Source of the DNA: DATATV01 sp035551355
Lineage (GTDB): Bacteria; Actinomycetota; Actinomycetes; Mycobacteriales; Pseudonocardiaceae
Assembly (NCBI GenBank): GCA_035551355.1
Contig: DASZNF010000005.1
Location: 62,001 to 126,000, forward strand
DNA: 64,000 bases
Direction: 5' to 3'
Shown piece after piece: positions 50,502 to 58,556 of this stretch. Under the pieces are notes generated by a model. It searched no databases, had not been told where the DNA came from, and was given only the letters and a program-made list of their open reading frames with translations. Each line of letters opens with the position of its first letter. Positions within the stretch are counted from its first letter, which is position 1. Both the position numbers and the translations under genes were made by a program.

Positions 50502-50540
50502 GTAGCCTGCCTACACAGTACAGCTACGTAGCTTGCCTAC
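50502..50540. promoter_or_regulatory. paired MarR-type operators
   Basis: GTAGCCTGCCTAC (50502-50514) and GTAGCTTGCCTAC (50528-50540) differ at one base and start 26 bases apart. Each is an inverted GTAG-5-CTAC. AGCTACGTAGCT (50522-50533) is a further palindrome between them. They lie upstream of marR, so repressor binding here is likely. Confidence 0.75.
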
Positions 50541-50677
50541 CTTTCTCGGGGACCAGCCGGGTCCAAGGGGAAACCCCTGTCTTTCGTTCCGGTGTGGAGG
50601 ATCGCCGGGCCGCCGACCGGCCGGCCGCTACGTTTCTCCGAAGCAACGGGGAAACCCCAGGACGAGAGGGAAAAGAA

Positions 50678-51421
50678 TTGCGTGAATTCGAGGAACTCAT
50701 CGACGTGGAACCGTCCTGGCCGATGGTCGTCGATCAGTTCGCAGGCAGCTTCACCACCGCGGAAATCCTGCCCGCCGACTCGGCCCAGGCCCGCAACACG
50801 TTGCTGCAGTTACAGGTGACGGTCCGCTCGCCGCTGGGCGCGATCGCCCTGAACTGCGGCGGAATCCTGGTGCACGACGGCTTCCTGCGCATTTTCGGCG
50901 GTTCGAATCCGGCCGGTCCGGACGGGCTGCCCAGCATGGCCGAAATCAACGGGTTCCCGGCCGAGGTGGACCTGGCCTGGACGCCCAGCGGCGGCCTGAT
51001 CATCGCGCAGGACGTCCTGGGCGGCGTGTTCGCGCTCAACGGCATCGACCCCGAGGCCGCAGGCCGCCCTGGGCAGCCGGGCGAGGTCACCTACTTCTCG
51101 CCGCGCTCGCTGGAATGGGACGCGATGGGGCTTGGCCACAGCGCGTGGCTGTCGGCCATCGTGTGCGGCGGGCTGGCCGAGTTGTACGAGGGCCTGCTGT
51201 GGCCGGGGTGGCGGGACGAGGTCGGCCCGGTCGGTCCGCGCGGCGGGCTGTCGTTCTACCCGTTCCTGTGGTCGGCCGAGGCCCAGGACGACCTGGCCGG
51301 CACCACGCGCCAGCCGGTGCCGATGGACCAGTTGCTGAGCCTGCACGCCGACACCTGCCGGCAGATGGGACTGGCCGATCCGGGATTCCTGGGCCGGTAC
51401 AGCACGACGGCGCTGGCCTGA
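50678..51421 (+). CDS. DUF2625 family protein
   Basis: The 247-residue protein follows DUF2625: REFEELIDVEPSWPMV, LQLQVTVRSPLGAIALNCGGILVHDGFLRIFGG, DVLGGVFALNG, EVTYFSPRSLEW and FYPFLWSAEAQ. The family has no known function and is also found in enterobacteria. TTG 50678 is chosen because GAGAGGG lies 7 nt upstream and the family usually starts here. The larger open frame to 50354 is not credible. Confidence 0.85.
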   Translation: MREFEELIDVEPSWPMVVDQFAGSFTTAEILPADSAQARNTLLQLQVTVRSPLGAIALNCGGILVHDGFLRIFGGSNPAGPDGLPSMAEINGFPAEVDLAWTPSGGLIIAQDVLGGVFALNGIDPEAAGRPGQPGEVTYFSPRSLEWDAMGLGHSAWLSAIVCGGLAELYEGLLWPGWRDEVGPVGPRGGLSFYPFLWSAEAQDDLAGTTRQPVPMDQLLSLHADTCRQMGLADPGFLGRYSTTALA

Positions 51422-51429
51422 TCACCGGG

Positions 51430-52095
51430 TCAGCGCGCGGATGACGATCCGTCGATGACCGGACGGCGAGCCAGGACCATGCCCGCGGTGGGCGCCGGGC
51501 CCGGGTTCTCGATCAGCTCGAACTCGACCGCGAACCCGGCCGCGCGCAGCCAGCTCGCCATCCGGTCCATCGGCCGGTGGTACAGCGGAATCCGCATCGG
51601 CAGCCCGCCGTAGCCCTCGGTCTTGATCTTGGACCGATCGCCGACGTGGAACCCGATGAGGGCGACCCCGCCCGGCCGCAGCACCCGGTGAAAGTGCGCG
51701 AACACCGTGGGAATCTCCTCGTCCGGCACGTGGATGACCGACCAGGAGGCGAGCACCGCGCCGACCGAGCCGTCCGCGAGCGCGAGCTCGGTCATCGAGC
51801 CCACCTCGAACGACAGGTCGGGCCGGTTACGGCGGGCGATCTCGATCATCCCCGGGGACAGGTCGATCCCGAACGCGTCCAGCCCCAGGTCGCTCAGGTG
51901 CGCGGTCATGAACCCCGGCCCGCACCCCACATCCGCGACCGGCCCGCCGCCGTCCCGGACGTACTCGGCGAACAACGCCAGCGCGCCGCGCAGCATCGGG
52001 TCCCGCTCGATCGCCGGCCGCACGAAGTCCGTGTAGTTGTCGGCCACCGTGTCGTAGGACTCCGCCGCGTCCCGCAACCACTCCCCGTCAGTCAC
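51430..52095 (-). CDS. class I SAM-dependent methyltransferase
   Basis: The product is about 221 residues and has VADVGCGPGFMTAHL (motif I), FGIDLSPGMIEIARR, EVGSMTELALADGSVGAVLASWSVIHVPDE and HFHRVLRPGGVALIGFHVGD, a Methyltransf_11 core. GTG 52095 is preferred because minus-strand TAAGGT (52103-52108) lies 7 nt upstream; TTG 52116 would add seven residues. The substrate is unknown. It is convergent with the DUF2625 gene. Confidence 0.85.
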   Translation of the reverse strand: MTDGEWLRDAAESYDTVADNYTDFVRPAIERDPMLRGALALFAEYVRDGGGPVADVGCGPGFMTAHLSDLGLDAFGIDLSPGMIEIARRNRPDLSFEVGSMTELALADGSVGAVLASWSVIHVPDEEIPTVFAHFHRVLRPGGVALIGFHVGDRSKIKTEGYGGLPMRIPLYHRPMDRMASWLRAAGFAVEFELIENPGPAPTAGMVLARRPVIDGSSSAR

Positions 52096-52176
52096 GGCCG
52101 AAACCTTATCCGCCAACGGCTTTTGTCAGCCGCCGCGGCTGACGTGCGCCTGTCGCTGATGATCAGGAGGCCGAGC

Positions 52177-52263
52177 GTGGGGGTCGACGTCCCCGAGGAC
52201 CACCTGATCCAGGGACTCAGCAAGGCGATCGCGCGGGCCGGTGTCGACGAAGACGACGATTGA
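52177..52263 (+). CDS. possible 28-residue acidic peptide
   Basis: GTG 52177 follows AGGAGG (52165-52170) by six bases and opens a 28-codon frame. It begins MGVDVPEDHLIQGLSKAIAR, ends in five acidic residues (DEDDD) and has a TGA stop. A strong hairpin follows. I know no family, and the frame could be chance. The ideal ribosome site is the only support. Confidence 0.3.
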   Translation: MGVDVPEDHLIQGLSKAIARAGVDEDDD

Positions 52264-52292
52264 TCCGGCCATCGCCCCTGCGACACAACGAC

Positions 52293-52330
52293 CGTGGGAC
52301 GGACCCGAGGGAGGCCGGGTCCGTCCCACG
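52293..52330. terminator. hairpin after the arabinofuranosidase gene
   Basis: A perfect 14-bp stem (52293-52306 with 52317-52330; arm CGTGGGACGGACCC) closes a 10-nt loop. It lies ten bases beyond the GH54 stop on the minus strand and can also end any plus-strand transcript through 52263. Confidence 0.85.
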
Positions 52331-52340
52331 ACCGGCCGGG

Positions 52341-53399
52341 TCAGCCGCCGTACCTGGCCGCGACGATGCTGGCCTGCACCGAACTCTCGGTCGAGGCCGA
52401 CGGATAGCCGGAGGTCAGCACGCCCTCGTAGAACGTGCCGGCCGAGCTCTTGCTGTTGTCGCCGCCGATGCCCAGGATGATCGCGCCTTCCTTGTGCATC
52501 GGGTTGTAGCCGGACACGTCGGGCCGCACCCCGCTGTAGTAGGCGGACAGGCTGCCTGACTGCGCGTTGCCGCCGCGGATCGCCCACTCGTTGGGGCCGC
52601 CCTCGATCATGGCGGTCAGGTAGCGGTGATTCACCGTCGCGTCACCGGAGTTGTAATGCTGGTTCACGCCAGAGAAAAGACCATTCTCCAGATCGGCCAT
52701 GATCCACGGACCACTGCCGGAACCGTAGCCCCAGGTGGTCGAGTTTCCGAAGTAGATGGCCTCCATGTGACCATTTCCGTTGTCGTCATTGTTCGTTTCC
52801 GCGTTGCCGTAGTCGAAACAACAACCGCTGTTGTAGTGCGTGCCGTCGAGGATCGCGTATTCGCCCTCGGCCGAGTCCCCGGTGGCCACACCGGAGGTCT
52901 TGTCGACGCGGTAACCGGTGCCCGCCGCCACATAGACCCCGTAGGCCTTGTGGCCGTTGACGGTGATCGGCGCGGCGGTCGCGTTGGCCAGGTTGTCCGG
53001 GCCGCTCGCGGCGCCACCGGCCGGGGCGTCGGTGAGGTTGTTGCCCCGGCCGGACTGGTCGTAGATGACGGTGATCACGCAAGTTGTGTTGGCACAGAAG
53101 GAATCCTGCGCCGCCGCGTTGGCGTAACCGCCGGTGGAGAGCACGCCGATGTTCGTCGTGTGCCCGTCCGAGGAGCGCTTCACCTGATACAGCGACCCGC
53201 GGTAGGACGCGTACAGCGCCCGGGTCGTGCTGTGCGCGGCAACGCACGGCGTGCCGGCGGCGGCGTAGATGTCACACGGCAGCGAGGTCGCCGCCTGCGC
53301 CGTTCCGGCGCCGGCCACCACACCGGCGACCAGCGCGCCACTGGCCAGCACCACCGAGGCCGCCGCGTTCATCCGCGTTCGGCGTAACCGAGGCTTCAT
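52341..53399 (-). CDS. secreted alpha-L-arabinofuranosidase, GH54 catalytic domain
   Basis: The 352-residue protein has a twin-Arg-rich n-region and signal peptide to about residue 36 (GAGTAQAA). A GH54 catalytic domain follows: LPCDIYAAAGTPCVAAHSTT, LYQVKRSSDG, AAQDSFCANTTCVITVIYDQSG, GCCFDYGNAETNNDDNG, MEAIYFGN and IMADLENGLFSG. Paired cysteines match the fungal-type fold. The C-terminal AbfB arabinose-binding module of larger GH54 enzymes is absent. It releases arabinose from arabinan or arabinoxylan outside the cell. AGGAGAG precedes the ATG, and a CGAAATTTCG operator lies upstream. Confidence 0.92.
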   Translation of the reverse strand: MKPRLRRTRMNAAASVVLASGALVAGVVAGAGTAQAATSLPCDIYAAAGTPCVAAHSTTRALYASYRGSLYQVKRSSDGHTTNIGVLSTGGYANAAAQDSFCANTTCVITVIYDQSGRGNNLTDAPAGGAASGPDNLANATAAPITVNGHKAYGVYVAAGTGYRVDKTSGVATGDSAEGEYAILDGTHYNSGCCFDYGNAETNNDDNGNGHMEAIYFGNSTTWGYGSGSGPWIMADLENGLFSGVNQHYNSGDATVNHRYLTAMIEGGPNEWAIRGGNAQSGSLSAYYSGVRPDVSGYNPMHKEGAIILGIGGDNSKSSAGTFYEGVLTSGYPSASTESSVQASIVAARYGG

Positions 53400-53462
53400 T
53401 TCCGGCTCTCCTGTTCTTGCTCATCGTCGAGCATTCCTGGCACACCATTCACGTTCCAGGTA

Positions 53463-53478
53463 TTTGTTCGAAATTTCG
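53463..53478. promoter_or_regulatory. CGAAA-type operator of the GH54 gene
   Basis: TTTGTTCGAAATTTCG here is identical to 30197-30212 before the sugar importer. It lies 64 bases upstream of the GH54 ATG, within the promoter region. The exact match, including the non-palindromic TTTG, supports a common regulator. Confidence 0.75.
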
Positions 53479-53500
53479 GATATTGTTCGAGGAGCCGTTT

Positions 53501-53554
53501 ATGACGGTAACTACCTTGCCGACCGCCCGGCAAGGATTGCCGACTCCGCGTTGA
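53501..53554 (+). other. possible 17-residue ORF in the 53400-53705 intergenic region
   Basis: An ATG preceded by GAGGAG opens MTVTTLPTARQGLPTPR and stops. It could be a leader peptide or chance. The rest of the region up to 53705 shows no further gene; the operator at 53463-53478 lies in it. Confidence 0.25.
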
Positions 53555-53705
53555 TAACTGTCAAATTCCGGCGAAGGACAGGCGAGAGACCGTCGAAAGG
53601 ATCTCTCTCACCTGCACTCAAGTGGATGAGGACTTCCACTTCCTCGGCTACCGTCGTGACCAGCGGCGCGATCACACCGACCGCGTTCCCCGATTTGGAG
53701 GTCGT

Positions 53706-54068
53706 GTGCGTCACCAAGGACCCCTGCCCCGGCGCACCGTCGATCGGGTCAACGGCTGCGTCAACACCCTGCGCACCTCGCCGCGCTGGGGGCGGGCGAT
53801 CAGTAAACGCTTCACCACGGTCACCTACACCGGACGGCGCTCCGGGCGCACCTTCAGCACCCCGGTGGCCTTCCGCCGCACCGGCGACACCGTCACCATC
53901 GACGTCAAGCTGCCCGACGCCAAGAACTGGTGGCGCAACTTCACCGGCGACGGCGGCCCGATCTTCTTGGAGCTGGGCGGTTCCGACCGCTCCGGCCACG
54001 CCATTGCGCACCGCGACGACAACGGCCGGGTCAAGGTCATCGTTCAACTGGACGGCAGCCACAGGTGA
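53706..54068 (+). CDS. nitroreductase/deazaflavin-dependent oxidoreductase-like (DUF385) protein
   Basis: The product is about 120 residues and has VNTLRTSPRWGRAISKRFTTVTYTGRRSGRTFSTPVAFRRTGDTVTI and LPDAKNWWRNF, which is the split-barrel pattern of the F420/deazaflavin-dependent (Ddn-like) family. GTG 53706 is chosen, with GGAG 5 bases upstream; the family usually starts here. The longer frame from 53622 is low in similarity. Cofactor use is not proven. Bases 54069-54262 downstream show no gene. Confidence 0.75.
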   Translation: MRHQGPLPRRTVDRVNGCVNTLRTSPRWGRAISKRFTTVTYTGRRSGRTFSTPVAFRRTGDTVTIDVKLPDAKNWWRNFTGDGGPIFLELGGSDRSGHAIAHRDDNGRVKVIVQLDGSHR

Positions 54069-54262
54069 GAGCGGCCGGAATGGCCGGGTGACAGCGTCCC
54101 AGCGATCTACCCGGGCCACGGATCTCCGGGGCCGACGGCTTGCCGCTGCGCCACCAGCGGTTGGTCGCGCGATTCCGCCTGCCGGGCACCACGCCGGGCC
54201 GACCGTCCGACGCGGGCCACAATGGAGCGCATGATTAGCACGACAGCGCCGGTGGTCGGCTC

Positions 54263-54805
54263 GTGAGATCACGGGACGCCCTCATCGGAGCGACGCTCGA
54301 CCTGATCGAGAACCACGGGTTCACTTCGGTCAACGTGTCCTCGGTGGCCGCGGCGGCGGGCGTGTCCCGGCAGACGGTGTACTCGATCTTCGGCAGCCGC
54401 GAGGAACTGGTCTCGCAGTCGGTGATCGCGGTGGCGACCGAGGTCATGGACGTGCTCACCGCCGCCGCGGCCGCGACCGACACCGCCTGTGCGTATGTGG
54501 TCGAACTGCTGGTCGCGTGCCGTCGGGAACTGCTGGGCCGGCCCGCGCTGCTCGCGCTGCTGCGGGCCGAGCAGCAGAACCCGTTGTTCGACGCCGGGAT
54601 GATCGGCCGCGCACTGCCGGTGGCCCGCACCCACCTGGCGCCGCTGCTCGAGCGGAACCCGGCACTGTCCCCGGACTACGACTCGCTGCTCGAACTGATC
54701 ACCCGGCTGGCGCTGTCCGTGGTCGTGTTCGACAGCGAACGCACCCGCAGCGACGAGGATCTGCGCCGATTCCTGACCCGCTGGCTGGAGCCACTGCTGT
54801 CCTGA
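54263..54805 (+). CDS. TetR family transcriptional regulator
   Basis: The 180-residue protein has RDALIGATLDLIENHGFTSVNVSSVAAAAGVSRQTVYSIFGSREEL, a standard TetR head shown here in segments, and a helical C-terminus with AEQQNPLFDAGMIGRAL. The start is GTG 54263. It is directly upstream of, and in the same direction as, the cholesterol oxidase gene and is its likely repressor. Confidence 0.92.
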   Translation: MRSRDALIGATLDLIENHGFTSVNVSSVAAAAGVSRQTVYSIFGSREELVSQSVIAVATEVMDVLTAAAAATDTACAYVVELLVACRRELLGRPALLALLRAEQQNPLFDAGMIGRALPVARTHLAPLLERNPALSPDYDSLLELITRLALSVVVFDSERTRSDEDLRRFLTRWLEPLLS

Positions 54806-54815
54806 CCTCAGAAAC

Positions 54816-54844
54816 TTGACACTTTTTTTGATACTGTCTAGTTT
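54816..54844 (+). promoter_or_regulatory. promoter of the GMC oxidase gene
   Basis: TTGACA (54816-54821) and TAGTTT (54839-54844) are separated by 17 bases, including a T-run, in otherwise GC-rich DNA. It sits between the TetR stop and the oxidase ATG and is the most consensus-like promoter I saw in the window. Confidence 0.7.
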
Positions 54845-54894
54845 GACGGCCCGTAGTTAGGACACCACCCTCGGCAAACCAGGCTGGAGCTCCG

Positions 54895-56547
54895 ATGACC
54901 GGGTTGACCCGTCGTACCTTCCTGGGCAGTGCCGCCGCCGCGGTCGGCGCGGCCGCCCTGCCCACCAGCGCGACCACCGCATCGGCGAGCACCAGCCGGG
55001 TGCCGCTGACCCGCTCCCAGGAGCGGGTGGTGGTGATCGGTTCCGGCTTCGGCGGCGGGGTCACCGCGTTACGACTGGCCCAGGCCGGGGTGGACGTGCT
55101 GGTGCTGGAACGCGGCAAATGGTGGCCGACCGGCCCCAACGCCGAGACGTTCCCGCACGCGGCGACCCCGGACAAGCGCGACCTGTTCTACACCGCATGG
55201 CCGAACGTGGCCGGGCAGCCGGTCGGGCTGGACCCCTACGTCGGCCTGCTGGAGCCGGTGATCGGGGAGAACCTGACCGCGATCGTGGCGGCCGGTGTGG
55301 GCGGCGGTTCCCTGGTCTACCAAGGAATGACGCTGCAACCGAGCGAAGAGGTGTTCAACACCTGGTTCCCGGAGCAGCTGGACTACGCCACGATGAACTC
55401 GGTCTACTACCCGCGAGTGGCCAGGATGCTCGGCATCGAGACCGCCCCGGACGAGCTGATCAACAGTGAAACCTATTATCCGCCAAGGGCTTTCGCCCGC
55501 AACGTGCAGTCCGCCGGGTACGATCTGACCAAGATCCCGATGCCGATCGACTGGACCTACGCGCTGGACGAGCTGGCCGGCCAGATGAAACCCAGCTACA
55601 CCAACGGTGACTGCGCGCTGGGCGTGAACAACGGCGGCAAGCACTCGGTGGACGTCACCTATCTGGCCCAGGCGCTGGCGACCGGCAAGGTCACCGTCGC
55701 GGTGCAGCACAACGTCACCGACATCGCCCAGGCCGCCGACGGCAGCTGGGAGGTGTCGGTCAACCGCACCGACACCAGCGGCACCGTGCTGGAGCAGAAG
55801 ATCATCAGCACCAAGGCGCTGGTGCTGGCCGCGGGCACGGTGAACACCTCCCGGCTGCTGGTGCGGGCCGGCGCCGAGGGCAGGATCGCCGATCTCCCCG
55901 ACGGGGTCGGCCAGGGTTACGGCACCAACGGCGACCAGATCTACGTGTGGACCGACCTGAAGGAAGACCTCGGCACTCCGCAGGGTGGCCCGGTGGTCTA
56001 CGGCAGCTTCGAATGGGACGACCCGAACCAGCCGGCCAACACGGTGATCCAGGCGTCGCTGCCGCCGATCAGCGTGAACGCCGGCGCCCTGCTGCCCACC
56101 GCGCTGCTGCCCGCGGCCGCGAGCATCGCCACGCCCCCGCTGGATCTGCACTCCACCATGCTGGTCGGCTACGGCGTCAGCCCGACCCGCGGCCGGTTCA
56201 CCTACAACTCGCTGACCGGGCAGGCCGATCTGCACTGGCCCGCGGGCGGGGATGCCGCGCTGGCCCAACGGATCAAGCAGCGGATCAGCGGCATCGCCGG
56301 CCCGGAGAGCCTGCTGATCAACACCAACGACCTGGTCAACTCGACCTGGCACTCGCTGGGCGGCGCGAGCATCGACCAGGTGTGCGACCTGGACGGCCGG
56401 GTCCTCGGCAAGAAGGGCCTGTACGTGCTGGACGGCGCGTTGATGCCCGGCACCACGTGCGCCTGCAACCCGTCGATGACCATCGCCGCGGTCGCCGAGC
56501 GGGCGCTGGACCAGATCGTGGCCAACGACGTCGGCACCATCATCTGA
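54895..56547 (+). CDS. cholesterol oxidase-type GMC oxidoreductase (Tat-exported)
   Basis: The 550-residue flavoprotein has a twin-arginine signal (TRRTFLG) and the FAD motif VVVIGSGFGGGVTALRLA (about 45-62). It then has AAGVGGGSLVYQG, GTVNTSRLLVRAG, and the active-site pair of class I cholesterol oxidases: WHSLGGA (His) and CNPSMTIAAVAER (Asn). It would oxidise and isomerise 3-beta-hydroxysterols outside the cell; other sterol-like substrates are possible. It follows a TetR gene and has a consensus-like promoter. Confidence 0.92.
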   Translation: MTGLTRRTFLGSAAAAVGAAALPTSATTASASTSRVPLTRSQERVVVIGSGFGGGVTALRLAQAGVDVLVLERGKWWPTGPNAETFPHAATPDKRDLFYTAWPNVAGQPVGLDPYVGLLEPVIGENLTAIVAAGVGGGSLVYQGMTLQPSEEVFNTWFPEQLDYATMNSVYYPRVARMLGIETAPDELINSETYYPPRAFARNVQSAGYDLTKIPMPIDWTYALDELAGQMKPSYTNGDCALGVNNGGKHSVDVTYLAQALATGKVTVAVQHNVTDIAQAADGSWEVSVNRTDTSGTVLEQKIISTKALVLAAGTVNTSRLLVRAGAEGRIADLPDGVGQGYGTNGDQIYVWTDLKEDLGTPQGGPVVYGSFEWDDPNQPANTVIQASLPPISVNAGALLPTALLPAAASIATPPLDLHSTMLVGYGVSPTRGRFTYNSLTGQADLHWPAGGDAALAQRIKQRISGIAGPESLLINTNDLVNSTWHSLGGASIDQVCDLDGRVLGKKGLYVLDGALMPGTTCACNPSMTIAAVAERALDQIVANDVGTII

Positions 56548-56629
56548 TCGTCCCAATCGACCGGAACGGCGCGTTTCCGTCCTACCGAGCGGAGGCACGC
56601 CGTTGCGGTTCGGCTCATATTGGTCATAC

Positions 56630-56648
56630 CCTTATACCTCTAATAAGG
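56630..56648 (+). promoter_or_regulatory. inverted repeat overlapping a perfect ribosome site
   Basis: CCTTAT (56630-56635) can pair with ATAAGG (56643-56648) across 7 nt. The second arm is part of TAAGGAGGT, a full anti-SD match before ATG 56658. A hairpin would hide the SD, or the site could be an operator. Confidence 0.45.
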
Positions 56649-56657
56649 AGGTAGTCA

Positions 56658-57341
56658 ATGACCGAGCTGGGCCTCGATGCGGCCGGGCCGTGGCAGGACG
56701 AGGAGTTCGTCAGGGGCTGGGTGGAGGCGGACACGATCGCCGGCCTGCTCGCCTTCCCGCGGGCCGTCTCCGCCGCACTGGTCAAGCAGGATCGACCGCA
56801 GGCCAACAAGATCGTGGACATCGGCAGCGGGACCGGCGAGTTCCTGGCCGTGTTCCTGGATGAGTTCCCGGACGCCCGGGGCGTGTGGACCGACGCGTCC
56901 GAGGCCATGCTGGACATCGCCCGCACCCGGCTGGCCGAGTACGGCGACCGGGTCGAGTACCAACTGGTCGACATGACCGATCTGGCCCACGCCAACCTGC
57001 CCCGGGACATCGACGTGGTGCTCACCTCGCGGGCGGCGCACCACCTGGACCGCCCAGCGCTGTTCGACTTCTACCGCGAGGCGGGCGAGCGGCTCGCGTC
57101 CGGCGGCTGGCTGGTCAACCTCGACCACATCGGACCCCGCGATGATACCTGGAACCAGCGGCTGCGCACCGTCCGCAAACGTTTTCAGCCCCAGGGCAAG
57201 ACGTCCAAACCGCACCACCACAACTATCCACTCACCGGCGTGGCCGACCACTTCGACGCGCTGACCGCGGCCGGGCTGACCGACCACGAGATCGCCTGGC
57301 GCGGACTGATCACCTGCCTGTTCATGGCCCGCAAGAACTGA
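56658..57341 (+). CDS. class I SAM-dependent methyltransferase
   Basis: The 227-residue protein has IVDIGSGTGEFLAVFLDE (motif I), GVWTDASEAMLDIARTRL, VEYQLVDMTDL and DVVLTSRAAHHLD. The C-terminal half has a His cluster (KPHHHNYPLTG). The core is that of small-molecule methyltransferases; the substrate is unknown. Translation should be strong, given TAAGGAGGT upstream. It is convergent with the ABC ATPase gene. Confidence 0.87.
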   Translation: MTELGLDAAGPWQDEEFVRGWVEADTIAGLLAFPRAVSAALVKQDRPQANKIVDIGSGTGEFLAVFLDEFPDARGVWTDASEAMLDIARTRLAEYGDRVEYQLVDMTDLAHANLPRDIDVVLTSRAAHHLDRPALFDFYREAGERLASGGWLVNLDHIGPRDDTWNQRLRTVRKRFQPQGKTSKPHHHNYPLTGVADHFDALTAAGLTDHEIAWRGLITCLFMARKN

Positions 57342-57355
57342 CGCGACGACCGGGC

Positions 57356-57391
57356 GAGCCCCGGGGGCGGCCGCTCCCGCCCCCGAGGCTC
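57356..57391. terminator. hairpin between convergent genes
   Basis: GAGCCCCGGGGGCGG (57356-57370) pairs with 57377-57391 at 14 of 15 positions. It overlaps the stop codon of the minus-strand ATPase gene and lies 15 bases after the methyltransferase. Confidence 0.6.
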
Positions 57392-58532
57392 ACGATCCGG
57401 TGGCCGAGGCCGGTTCGGCGGTGACCCGGCGGGCCACGCCGGCGGCCGGCATCACCAGCGCCGCGTCCTGGTCGGGTTCCAGATACACCCGGTCGCCGTG
57501 GGCCAATCCTACCTTTTCCTTGTACACCCGCACCTTCACCGACTCCGCGTTGTCCAGCGTGACGTGGTAGTCCCAGCAGTCGCCCTGGTAGATGCTGAAA
57601 TCCACCACCCCGGACCAGTCCCGCTCGGTGCGCCGCCGCCGCGACATCCGGAAGCTCTCCGGCCGCATGAACACGCTCACCTGCTCCCCCGGGGTCAGCC
57701 CGTCGCACGCCCGGCAGCGCAACCTCCCGGCCGCCACGGTGAGTTCCACCGTCTCACCGTCCAAACCGTGCACGGTGCCGGTCATCGTGTTGGACACGCC
57801 GAGGAAGCGCGCGGTGAACTCGGCACTGGGCCAGGTGTAGATCTCCTGCGGCAGGCCCTGTTCCACCACCCGGCCGCCGTTCATCACGATCACCCGGTCG
57901 GACACGGCCAGCGCCTCGTCCTGGTCGTGGGTGACGAACACCGTGGTGATGCCCAGCCGCTGCTGCACCGCACGGATCTCGTCCCGCATCCGGTCCCGCA
58001 GCCCCGCGTCCAAATTGGATAGTGGCTCGTCCAGCAGCAGCACCTGCGGTTCCCGTACCAGTGCCCGGGCCAGCGCCACCCGCTGCTGCTGCCCGCCGGA
58101 CAGCGCGGTGGCCGAGCGTTCGGCGAAATCGGCAAGGCCGACCCCGTCCAGCGCGGCCCGGGCCCGTTCGCGGGCTTGCGTCCTGCTCACCCGCGGGCGG
58201 TGCGAGCGCAGCGGGAACAGCACGTTCTCCAGCACCGTCATGTGCGGCCAGATTGCGTAGGACTGGAACACGATGCCGATCGGCCGTCGGTTCGCCCCAA
58301 GGAAAATTCCGTTGTCCGGCGCGGCCACCACGGTGTCGCCGATGCTGATCTCACCGCCGTTGGGCCGTTCCAGGCCGGCGATCAGCCGCAGCGTGGTGGT
58401 CTTGCCGCAGCCGCTGGGGCCCAGCAACGTCACCAGCTCGCCCTCGGCGATCTCCAGATCGATGCCGTCCACCGCGTTGCCGGTCGTGGTGCGCCCGGGA
58501 TACCGCTTGACCACACCGGAAAGCCTGATCAT
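57390..58532 (-). CDS. ABC transporter ATP-binding protein (Fe3+/phosphonate/PotA type)
   Basis: The 380-residue ATPase has Walker A GPSGCGKTT, the Q-loop VFQSYAIWPHM, signature LSGGQQQRVALARAL, Walker B VLLLDEPLSNLD and the switch His in FVTHDQDEAL. A C-terminal TOBE domain follows (GTVHGLDGETVELTV, VFMRPES). It energises the fused permease encoded immediately upstream on the same strand, 24 bases away. Confidence 0.93.
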   Translation of the reverse strand: MIRLSGVVKRYPGRTTTGNAVDGIDLEIAEGELVTLLGPSGCGKTTTLRLIAGLERPNGGEISIGDTVVAAPDNGIFLGANRRPIGIVFQSYAIWPHMTVLENVLFPLRSHRPRVSRTQARERARAALDGVGLADFAERSATALSGGQQQRVALARALVREPQVLLLDEPLSNLDAGLRDRMRDEIRAVQQRLGITTVFVTHDQDEALAVSDRVIVMNGGRVVEQGLPQEIYTWPSAEFTARFLGVSNTMTGTVHGLDGETVELTVAAGRLRCRACDGLTPGEQVSVFMRPESFRMSRRRRTERDWSGVVDFSIYQGDCWDYHVTLDNAESVKVRVYKEKVGLAHGDRVYLEPDQDAALVMPAAGVARRVTAEPASATGS

Positions 58533-58556
58533 CTCGCCTCCACCTACCCAACCCAG

